From Microbotryum silenes-acaulis (lineage: Eukaryota > Basidiomycota > Microbotryomycetes > Microbotryales > Microbotryaceae), in NCBI GenBank assembly GCA_003665825.1, contig QPFY01000010.1, positions 1,116,001 to 1,180,000 on the forward strand: DNA of 64,000 nucleotides. Reading direction: 5' to 3'. Position 1 is the stretch's first letter; each line of letters starts with the position of its first letter. A program made the position numbers and the translations under genes. The notes below the pieces were generated by a model that saw only the letters and a program-made list of their open reading frames with translations, searched no databases and was not told the DNA's origin. This document shows, in pieces, positions 1 through 8,928 of the stretch.

Positions 1-7
1 GCTACGA

Positions 8-1083
8 ATGACCTCGGTCGCACCCACCAACGACCACACAGACAAGGATCAGGTGATGAAGGATGTTCAAAAGGTGCAAGTTGTACTGAACGAGAAGGTC
101 GAGATGTAAGTCCTTGGATGTCTGGTCGTCAACAAGCTACTCACACTCGGAACACAAGCTGACTGCTGACTGCACTCTGCTGCACCGCCGATCGCACCAA
201 CCCACTGCAACGCTCGATCACCTCCGATCGCACCTTGGGGAACTCGGGATGACCGACAGTGCGAGGAAGCACTATGTAGATCCAGCGCAGGAGTATCTCG
301 TGGCGCAGGCTCATGCACGGCCCATCATGACCGTCAGTTGCTTTCTCTTTCGCCTCTCTTTCGCCGGTGTGCTCGTCGTCACGCGTCACGTCGCGTTCCG
401 GCTGGCGGCTGGCTTTCACGCTCAACCGCGCTCCTCGTGGCCCGAGTCGGCTCGCTGCGTCAGGTCGATCGGGTCCTGGCGCAGCACGACCTGACTCCAA
501 GGTATGGTCAACTGACCCACCATATGAATCATCACAGTCGCTGCTAGGGGTCTTTTTTGCGCTGTCCTTCTTCCCCGTCCTTACCTTTGTCCTCTTCTCG
601 CTCGGCGCCATCCTCACCGTCGGTGGTACCGCTCTCGTTATCTCTCTCGCCATCCTCACTTTCGTCATTGGCACCGCTGGTGAGTGATTTTGGCACATCG
701 TCCTTCAGCTAGACTATGCTATGATAGCTGATTGTAGCCGCGGCGAGTTTCAAGTCACGCTCCTGATCGGCACCCTGTTCGTGACGGGTTTTCTCAGCTT
801 GTGCGCGCTCGGCTGGGTGCTCGCTATCTACGCCTTGGTGAGGTTGGGTCAGAATCTCCTCCACGAGGACAATACCGTCGAGGGCCTCAAGGTCAGTGAT
901 ACCATGTTGTATCATCTGATAAACTGTCCGGCCGAGTCGAGGTTGGAAAAAGCTCACGGAAAAACCTTGATCCGATCGCAGTCGTACTACGCCGAGATGC
1001 ACGGTCTCGTGTTCGGCACTCACCACCACGGTCGTTCCGAGGGCAGCGATCGCAACAACGTTGGATCGCACCCGCACTCATGA
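8..1083 (+). CDS. Small integral membrane protein, promethin/LDAF1-like
   Basis: Five exons fit in frame: 8-105, 260-332, 538-679, about 728 (or 755)-891, and 982-1083, giving about 185 residues. The first ATG (position 8) is very close to the window edge, so the true start could lie upstream. The middle of the protein holds two long hydrophobic hairpins: a Phe/Leu-rich segment starting LLGVFFALSFFPVL with a Gly-rich turn, and a second starting VTLLIGTLFVTGF. These are followed by a short polar, His-rich tail. The two-hairpin layout in a protein this small is typical of promethin/lipid droplet assembly factor 1 and the fungal Ldo family, which act at ER-lipid droplet contacts with seipin. This is a resemblance, not a motif match; another small ER hairpin protein is possible. 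Exon 4 has two usable acceptors (AG at 726-727 or 753-754), both in frame. Confidence 0.55.
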
Positions 1084-1447
1084 AAGCGCATCCAACATCC
1101 CTAAAGTGTGATTCGTCGTTCCGTCGACCGAACCGGGCTCGGCGACGGGGCTTCGCTTTGGATGTTGACGTTTTGGAGAATATGATAAAAGGTACATCCC
1201 ATTGTCCCAAGTGTTTTTTTCGTTCCTGTTCATGTCTGTAGCGACGAGTTCTCGGGTGCCTTGATGCAATCTTCATATCTAATGCTTGTTACGTCGATCG
1301 CTACTCGGAAGATGGCTCTGTTGAGTTTCGAATGAACGATCTTGGTACACCGCAGAACGTATTATTACAGTGATGGGTTGCTACATATCTATATCTCTCC
1401 GCGGTGGCGCGTATCCAGCATGGGGCGTTCGGGGTCACGGCAGTCGT
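1084..1447. other. Intergenic, convergent 3' ends
   Basis: The spacer lies between the stop of the plus-strand hairpin protein and the stop of the minus-strand V-ATPase f gene. No open frame with recognisable content was seen. It should contain both 3' UTRs. Confidence 0.5.
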
Positions 1448-2041
1448 TCAAATCCTAACCGCTCCTCTTGCGTGCCTCGCGTTCATCCCGATCTAATTAA
1501 TTTAAATAAATAAAAATGTTGGAGAAAATCAAAGACCGATAGGACCCGCAGTTTTTGAGGACGGTCTGTTAAATTAAAACTGACCTGACATCCGCAAAAG
1601 CCAACGATCGCGGCGTAGACGATCGCGGCGCGGTAACATTGTTGCGCTACGGCGTGGGCGTCTTTGGGTGATTTGGTTGAACCGGTTAGAACTTCAGCCT
1701 GAGTTTTGTAGAGGTTTTCGGGAGCGAGGAGTGGAGGTTTGGTTGGAGGGGGGAGGTGAGGAGGGGGAGGTCGAGGATCGAGGAGGAGCTTTGGTGAGTG
1801 GACTCGGGAGGGACAAGTCAAGAGCAAAAAGAAAGAGGGATGAACTGACCCCATGATCGAAAGCGAGACCCAAAGCCAAGAGGATGACGATCCCGAGGAC
1901 GGAGAGGACGGTGCAGCAGCCAGCTGGGTGGGGCGAGTACGGGGAGCGTCAGCTTGGTGTTCCGCGAAAGGCGAGGCAATGGCGGTCAAGGGGGAGTGCT
2001 GGCTTACCGAGTGGTGTGCCAACGAGGGGTCGGATGGCCAT
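1448..2041 (-). CDS. V-ATPase Vo subunit f (YPR170W-B / RNASEK family)
   Basis: Four exons on the minus strand: 2041-2008, 1923-1850, 1698-1585 and 1492-1448, giving 88 residues. The spliced protein starts MAIRPLVGTPL, then has a first membrane segment beginning AGCCTVLSVLGIVILL. A short polar loop with TKSPKDAHAVAQQCYRAA and a second membrane segment YAAIVGFCGCQ follow. The paired Cys at the start of TM1, the loop followed by AVA..CY.AA, and the FCG.Q at the end of TM2 are the pattern of yeast YPR170W-B and animal ribonuclease kappa. That protein is now known as subunit f of the membrane (Vo) ring of the vacuolar proton pump. Length matches yeast (85 residues). The last exon is the least certain: a phase-0 acceptor at 1493-1494 gives a short basic tail. 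The long unspliced minus-strand frame across this gene is not real coding sequence. Confidence 0.8.
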
Positions 2042-2214
2042 GGCGAGTAGAGGTGGGGAGTAGGTAGAGGGGGAGGAAGAAGCAGACCGACCGGCTCAAT
2101 CCGCCTCGGCGGGCTGCTCTGGGCTGCTAGCGGCTGGTGCGGCCCTGGCGCGCAGTGTCGCTTTTCTGACCATCTCTCTCTCCCCTCACCCACTCAGACC
2201 AATACAACATCATC

Positions 2215-2858
2215 ATGGCCGGCGGGGGACACGGATACCGTAAGTCATGCGGATGTCATTGCAGCTCCCAGTGTACTGACATGCTCTCTCTCGTGGCCGT
2301 GCTCAGAACCGCTCAAGGTAACACCTCCTGTCGCCTCCGCACGTGCACCACACCTCGTCCAACCCACTCTGTACTCACCCCAACTATACTTTCAATTAGA
2401 TTGACCCCGCAGTCGAGTCATGGGCTTACATGGTACGTTGCAGTCGAGCTGTTGTTCGTGCGCTCGCGAGCTAGTCGCGCCCTGGTTGGCCCGCTCTCGT
2501 CCAACACACTTCGAGCCTCGAGCTGACAGGTCCTTCTTAGCGAGAAAACGTCTGGCGTCACTTCCGTTTCACGAACCGCACCACACGCCTCTCGTTGATC
2601 TGGGGCGTCCTCGTCCCCGTCGGCATCTACGCCGTCGCTCTCCGAACAGATGTACGTACACCTTCAACCTCCCCTTCTTCTTCCTCAGACTCACCCGACC
2701 GTATCGTGTTCGAACTCGATCCACAGTTGAAATGGGACGTGATCGGCGCCAAGAAGGACGACCCGATCGCGCGATGGGGACCGATGGCCCAAAAACCGAG
2801 TGAACGAGCAGCTGCTGCTGCTGCTGCTGCTGCAAAGGGGGCAGAGGACGACGAGTAG
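2215..2858 (+). CDS. Complex I accessory subunit, NDUFB4/B15 type
   Basis: Five exons: 2215-2239, 2307-2317 (11-nt micro-exon), 2400-2432, 2541-2651 and 2727-2858, giving 103 residues. The protein begins MAGGGHGYQPLKIDPAVE and has an RENVWRHFRFTKRTTRLSL basic stretch before a single membrane segment (WGVLVPVGIYAVAL). A short matrix/intermembrane tail with LKWDVIGAKKDDPI follows. This small one-TM layout with the R..R..FRFT.RT.R motif is that of the NDUFB4/B15 subunit of NADH:ubiquinone oxidoreductase in fungi. It implies that the organism keeps a proton-pumping complex I, which Saccharomyces yeasts have lost. The C-terminus carries a nine-residue Ala run encoded by a GCT/GCA repeat at about 2809-2835. 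Confidence 0.68.
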
Positions 2859-4413
2859 ACGCTAGCCGGAGCTGGGATGGAAGGACGTCCTAGTCGATCT
2901 GTATTACAAGTGATTCGTTCGTGTCTCTGGGGCGCAGTCGCGAGCAAGACGATCGAGAGCGGAACCAACACATGCGAGGGCTTGGAGGCTTTAGAGTGGC
3001 TTTAGAGTGAGCATCACACGAAGTGTTAAAAATGGGGGTACATGCTATCGACGAGGTTGGAAATGTGGAGACGATACCCCGAGAGAGGCGGTGTCAACAC
3101 CGAGTCCCCCCGAGTCTGCATCGGGCAGTTCGACTCTTGGATTCGGTGTCGTTTCGCAAAGCTATTTGTATGTGCGTTAGTGGGTGTAGGAGTGCACGCT
3201 CAACCTCGCATCATCCCATGGCTTTAGTATGTCTTTTGCGCCGGCTCGAAGATTCGAGCCCTGAGAACGCCCGATTCATGCGTAATAAGCTTCGGATTTT
3301 TTCTTCTTCTTTGGCGCAAACCCGTACGATACAAACCGATCGAACGAAAGTGAAGCACACGGATCGATCACCTGAACTGAATTGCCTATAATTGCCCAGT
3401 CAAACACTTGCTGATTGTCGATGTTGTAGGGGCCTCGGGAGGAGAATGTACGAGAAAACCGCGGGAATACAAGCTTTCAAAGGGTGTAATAACTTACGTA
3501 CCTCATGGATCGTCAAAATAATCATGACGGAAACGAATCGTAAGATCGAAATGGATCAACATCGAGCTTCATGGAAAAGAAGGCGGCTCGGCCCGCGGCC
3601 GTGTTGAGGCTGTTCGCGCCTGAATTCGAGCCCTGGGTTTCAGCGCCGAATTAGACAGAGCTTTTGGCGCGAACTTGGCGACGCGGGGCGTAAGAACTGG
3701 GCTCGAACTTGGCGCGAGTGTAGAGGACTCGCCGATCTACATCGTTTAATTTGATCGCTAGCCACCTCGGGGGCGCGTGGGCCATCTGTGGGAGGAGTCT
3801 TTCCTATAGATCGAGAGAGTGGGTGAAAAATATAAGGTTTGGCGCCACCCAAGCAAGCCTTCACCAGAGTTCACGCTTCACAGCTGCAGGCTCACAGATT
3901 GTACCCTCGGGAGACAAACCTGATCTGAGGTGGCCCTGATCACCACTATTGAAGCCCGATCCTTCAACGTTCGGCGCTCTGATTTCTAGATCTGGGCCGA
4001 GCTGTTTGAAGTGCATCAGCACCAAAATCGCCTGGGTTGAATACGCTTGTTTCGAGTGCGACTGCGACGCAATAGAACGTTTCGGTCTGCTTAGGGCTGT
4101 TTCAGCGGCTGGGCAAAAGTCGGGGCCTCCTTGCAATTTTCGCTTTTGGCCATCGCCTCTTCATCCAGCGAGCAAAGCGGAACGGCCCGCCCTTCGGGTT
4201 GACTCCACCTCTTTGGGCTCCTGCCACGTTTCCGCTGCCAAGTACGTTGGTCTGCCCCCTTCCTTCCCTCCGATCAAGAACCTTCAACTCTTCAACTCCC
4301 ACTCTGCACATCGAGTGCTCTCCTGGTCCGACCGAATCGAAGTCGACCCCGCCAGATCTCCGACCCCGCCAGCCGATCTCCGAGATTTGGTCACTCACCC
4401 GGTCGTCCCCGAG
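2859..4413. other. Long gene-poor stretch upstream of the RGS-LOV gene
   Basis: I see no recognisable gene; the frames here are short or lack family features. A perfect 8-bp hairpin lies at 3243-3260. A 9-bp inverted repeat (3625-3633 with 3699-3707) and an 11-bp direct repeat (3670-3680 and 3704-3714) follow. From about 4245 to 4400 the plus strand is rich in CT tracts, as expected for a fungal promoter or 5' UTR of the downstream gene. Confidence 0.4.
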
Positions 4414-7321
4414 ATGGGTTCTTGGGCCCCTCTCCCCGCGCCTGCAGGGCCTCTGCCGGAAGTACCGACGACTCCACGTTCTTTCCATAGCGCCCACTCG
4501 TGAGTCCATCCGTTCGGTCCGCCCAGAGTCATTTCCTGTGGTCCTCGCTTTTTAAAGACCCTTCTCGAGTGACCGACGCGGTTTTTTTACGTCAATCTCT
4601 GGATCGCGCAGATACGATGCGCCATCATCTTCGGCCCCGGCAGCAGGCAATCGAGGCCCGGCCAAGCCATTGGGCCTCGACCCGTCGGCGTATTCATCAA
4701 TGCCGCCCTTGACCTTGCGGATACGATCAAGTAGTCGCGATGCGCTGCAGAATGATCCTTCAAGTCCGAAAGCTAACGATGTCATGGATTCATCCTTACG
4801 GGTGAATAGTTCGTCACGTGCAGCGGCACCGTCATCTGGGCCAGCACTCATAGTGGGAGCAAGCGCGAACGCTAGTGAGTCCCCGAGTCCTCGAGCCTCT
4901 TTAGGCGTGCTCGTAGTGAGACTTGGCAAGGAGCCCCCTTCGGTCTTTTCGGTCCGACGAGATGCACTCGGACTTTTTATGAGACTAGCTCCAGACAATC
5001 CAACCAGTCGGGTTTCACGATTTTTCATGTCTTGGGTAGAAGGCAGAGCTATTGAGCTGACCAGTTTGGACCCCTTACGGCCACGTTTGCTCGGACCAGA
5101 ATTGACTGAAGGCGACTCGAGCGGCGACGAGGATCATGCTCCGCATGACGGGGCCCACTGTACCCGCACGGTCACCGACTTGAATTCACCATCTACCGCC
5201 CCTACCTCCTTCGATACATTCGACAAGGAGAGCGTACTTGCCACGTTGGCGGAGAGGACCTTCCGGGACGAATATTCACCCGTCGCCGACGTTCAGCCAG
5301 GCTTGGCCCCAATCGTCGGCATCGGCGCACCGGCCTACGCGCATTCGATCGTGTCGGTCTCGAGCTCGACACGCTTCTCGCATCTTCCCGAACGGCCACT
5401 GAACCCTTCGGATCCGTGGAAAGGTAGATCTTCGCATCCGTTCCCCCCCGCGGCGCTGTCGCCTTTGCAGGCTTCGTTGGCGTTTTCACTCGCGCGCCTC
5501 CTGTCTCGCAATACGTTCGATGCCTTCCTCGCAACACCTGCGGGCTTTGCCCAGTTCCACAACTACCTCTCTCGGACCGGAGGAGCCACTGCTGCCGTTC
5601 ATGCTCTCGAACTATGGAAGGATCTTGATACGTTGAAATTGACAACGAGTCGAAGCGCGATGGCCGCCAAGGCGATTCAAGAGGTGCACTTTGCGCTAGA
5701 GAACGCCACACTCGCTCCATTCGCTCCGAGTTTCGCGAGGGACACGGGAGAACAGTTGACGGCGCTTTCGGTCGTCGGGTTAGGGTTGGAGAAGCCGAGT
5801 CGACATTTGCTTAACACGTTGTACGCGAATGAGTTCCATGTAGGTTCGAAGCCAGAATTGTACGCATAGCCAGCTTTCAAAAGCTGAGCCTCTGTGATTT
5901 CCGACACGAACAGGGTTTCATCCGACACCGCCTTTTGCAACACACTCGAGCTCAACTCTCAAAATACGAGCTCACGAACGACGAACGCAGCGGTCTCGGA
6001 GACGTCTTTTGCCTCACAAACCCCCGTCTACCAGACGCCCCTATCGTCCTCGCATCCCCGGCTTTCTGCGCCTTGACGGGCTACGCCGCGCATCAAATCA
6101 TCGGTCGCAACTGTCGTTTCTTACAAGGTCAAGCGACGGCACCGGAGAGCGTTCAAGCGATCCGTTCCGCCATCGACAAGGAGGAACCGATTACGCAACT
6201 CTTGCTCAACTACACCGCTTCGGGGGCCCCGTTCTGGAACCTGTTGTGCATCTTGCCCCTTCGGGATGCGGCGGGGGAATTGATGTACTTCATTGGAGGG
6301 CAAACGAACTTGACGGGTGCGATCGCCGCTGGCTCGGGAGAGGATTTGTCGTTCGTCTTGTCGTCCGATGATACGGAAGGTGGACCCGTCATTGACCCGG
6401 GGTCCTATACCGACGCTGTCGAGTCCAACATCTTTCACGAACAAGGCGGGATTGAACCTTCCGCGCTGAGTCCTAAGGAGTCTATGGCCCCCAAATCGCC
6501 GAGCACGACCATCCCATCATTCAAGCCATCGTCGAGAAGGAGGTACTCGACCGTTGAGCCCGCTGCGCTTTCGACAATGATGTCGTGCGAGGACATGATG
6601 AGTGGCTCTGCGCAACCCGCCGTCACCAAACGCCCTAGCTTCCTCTCCTTGTTCAGTCGATCGAAAGGAACCGAAGGATCGGGTTCATCAAAGAGCAAGA
6701 AAGAACAGCGACAGGTCCCCGCACCGCTTATCCTCGCTCCTATTCAATCCCGAACGTCAACCGTGAGCCCGCCTTCGAGGCCAATCCCTCGGAAGCGTGC
6801 GGCGTCCGTCAAGGATGTTCGAGTCAAACAACCTGGTATCGATGCTTCGATGGAACTTGGGGCCGCACCGATCGAGAAGAAGTTGTCGGATTTCCAGATG
6901 ACGTATGAACGAGTCGTCATTTTGCGAGCTGATAGTGAGTGCTCTCCTTCGTGACCCTTCACATTTCCCGCCCCGAAGGCATTACTGACCGCCACTTGCG
7001 GCTCTCAAAACAGATCGCAAGATCCTCTTCGTCACCTCCGGCTTTCTCCGTTACCTCGGTCTACCCGGTGCTTCCCTCCAAGACGTCGACACTTCCAAAT
7101 TAGTCCACCTTGACCTCCTCAACCTCGTCAAACCGACAGTCCACGAGCCAGACCAAAAGAAGACACGCCAACGAATCAAGACGACGATCGAAGAAGGTGT
7201 TTCTGGCTCGTTGAGATGCGCACTTTCGTTCAGGGGTCCGAAAGTCGAGGGTACGCTTCATCTGAGTCCGTTGAAGAATATGCAGGGGGACGTGATTTCT
7301 TTCGTTGGTGTGTTCGCTTGA
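4414..7321 (+). CDS. RGS-LOV blue-light photoreceptor with C-terminal PAS-like domain
   Basis: Four exons: 4414-4499, 4612-5839, 5914-6934 and 7014-7321, giving 880 residues. The first 300 residues are low-complexity. An RGS-like helical domain spans about 310-475 (ASLAFSLARLLSRNTFDAFL through ANEF and a final KYELT). A LOV domain spans about 480-600 with the photoactive-cysteine motif GRNCRFLQG (Cys near residue 505), then NYTASGAPFWNLL and YFIGGQTNLTG with the flavin Asn and Gln. A basic, Ser-rich linker around 675-705 includes RPSFLSLFSRSKG. The last 110 residues look like a second PAS fold (ILFVTSGFLRYLGLPG). Fungal RGS-LOV proteins bind flavin, respond to blue light by moving to anionic membranes, and carry an RGS domain thought to act on G-alpha. 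Light-controlled G-protein signalling is inferred. Exon 1 was chosen because it joins the open frame in phase; MPPL at 4700 is an alternative start. Confidence 0.85.
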
Positions 7322-7686
7322 TGACGCGGCCGTCCGGAGCTTGATGGAACCTTTGAGGTTCAATAGATTTTCACCTTAGAGCCTCACATTCCATTTGTAT
7401 TATCTTCATGCTGTTGCCCTGTTCCGTATTTCTGGGTTCGTTCTCGCATCTGTCCTAGATATTGGTCCCCATTGGACGTGCTCACGTTCGAAGTTCGGCC
7501 AGTGAAATCATCAGTCATTCCATACCCGATCCAAATACACCCTTGTTACATAAAAATAACCATCTACATAAATGAATACCCTCAGTATACCCTTAAAGAG
7601 AACGCCATCTGTTCGCACTGATTCAGATTGCTTCCCTTCTCGATGCCGCATCGAGTCGCAGCACTCGCTTCCTAGTACCCTAGTGG
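7322..7686. other. Convergent intergenic spacer
   Basis: The spacer lies between the RGS-LOV stop and the TAD2 stop on the opposite strand. It is A/T-richer than the flanking genes and has no supported coding frame. It likely holds both 3' UTRs. Confidence 0.5.
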
Positions 7687-8562
7687 CTACCTCGCACCCG
7701 AATCGGACCCAGCTGGCGATTGTGTCCTACTTGTTGAAGTGGGGATCTCGTCGATGATGTGCTTGAGCACTCGATTCGACTTCTTCTTTGGATTGGGCGC
7801 TGGATTAACCGAGGTCGTGGGTTAGAGTCAGCTTATCGGCTCATCGGGAACACTCGAGCTGGACGGAGTGCCTAACCTGCTGTGTTTTCTGATATGTAGA
7901 ATCGCCGCAGGAGCATGATCGCCTCTTCTCTTCGGTAACCGCCGACGGCTTCGTACGGCGGGGCGTAAATCAACCGAGGACTGGTGGGAAAAATTTCGCG
8001 GTGGGGGGGGGGGGGGGTCAGCTCGATAGGATTCACATCATTCAATCCTTTCGATGCCATAACTCAAACTCGTTATGAATATCCGCAACCCCACCGGTGC
8101 CGCCAAACTTGTCATTCGAACACCCATACACGACCCTGCCGATCCCAACTTGTCTCAACGCGCTCGCGCACATGATGCAAGGTTCCACAGTAACGTAAAG
8201 CGTGACCTGGGTCATATCCAACGCCGTTTGGGTCTTGAGCGAGGGGAGGATCGTACGTAGGGCGTCGTATTCGGCGTGAGAGGTACCGTTGCGTTGCTCG
8301 TTCGTACGGTTACGACCGCGCGCGATGATTCGGTCGTCGTAGACGAATACGCAGCCGACGGGGATTTCGGATACGCTGAATGCTTCCTCGGCCTGGAGGC
8401 GGCCGATGGGATGATTAGTGAGGGAAGGTGGGGAAGAGGTCGATGCGTGCGAAGCTCAAGCACCACATAGCGACAAGGTGTACGTACCATGACAATGGCT
8501 TGGTCCATGAACTCCAGATCCTGGGCGGACTGCTCGTCCTTGGGGATCATGACATTGTTCAT
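7687..8562 (-). CDS. TAD2: tRNA-specific adenosine-34 deaminase catalytic subunit (ADAT2/Tad2)
   Basis: Four exons: 8562-8488, 8392-8070, 7980-7877 and 7799-7687, giving 204 residues. The cytidine/adenosine deaminase zinc site is complete: HAEYDAL (HAE, with the proton-shuttling Glu) and EPCIMCASALRQ (PCxxC). Other family features are VGCVFVYDDRIIARGRN near the start, FGGTGG after the zinc site, and a C-terminal GGYRREEAIMLLRRFY..EN.AAPNPKKK. That C-terminal block is characteristic of fungal Tad2. With Tad3 the enzyme converts A34 to inosine in tRNA anticodons, an essential step for wobble decoding. Intron 2 uses a GTTTGAG donor, chosen because it joins the next exon in phase to give IHNDPRL; GTTATG a few bases on is an alternative. 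That intron contains a 15-base homopolymer (8003-8017). Confidence 0.9.
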
Positions 8563-8928
8563 GGCGCGCGTGGTGGCCAAGAAGGGTAAGTAGCTGAAGG
8601 AAGAGAACGAGTTCGAGGGAAAAGTCACGTTTCAGAGTCGTTCTCGCGGTCACGTGACACTTGCGGAGCTGGCAGGCGGAACTCTGGGGAGACATTTTGA
8701 TGTAAGCTCTACAGCCCGGTAGCACATGTTAGGATAGACCCAAGTATTTCCAGGAGTTTTTTGCGAGGTTTCTATCTCGGATGTGACATGTTGTTTACGA
8801 ATTCTGTTGTCGGCTTCGGGCCCGATTCTCTCCGGCGCGCAATGACGATCGTTGCTCCTCCGCGGCTGCTTGCTGGTAATCTTTCGCCCTCGCTTCCTCA
8901 TAGAGTGTTGTACCACCACCAAGACGGG
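8563..8928. promoter_or_regulatory. Shared divergent promoter region, TAD2 / ICP55
   Basis: The region lies between the TAD2 start codon on the minus strand and the chosen ICP55 start codon. Any promoter elements for both genes must lie here. A CACGTGAC-type box occurs near 8651. No TATA box stands out. In-frame upstream ATGs for ICP55 at 8761 and 8842 would shorten this region. Confidence 0.35.

Noticed and set aside
141..698. 185-codon antisense frame over the first gene
   Set aside because: It runs antisense to the phase-consistent exons of the hairpin membrane protein and has no family features.
1430..1470. tRNA-like TTCAAATCC string
   Set aside because: No cloverleaf could be drawn around it; it lies in the last exon/3' end of the V-ATPase f gene. 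No tRNA was found elsewhere either.
1483..2193. Long minus-strand frame of 236 codons
   Set aside because: It is the unspliced read-through of the V-ATPase f gene introns; the correct protein needs three introns.
3949..4503. 184-codon plus-strand frame
   Set aside because: Only its last 28 codons (from 4414) are used, as exon 1 of the RGS-LOV gene; the rest has no coding character.
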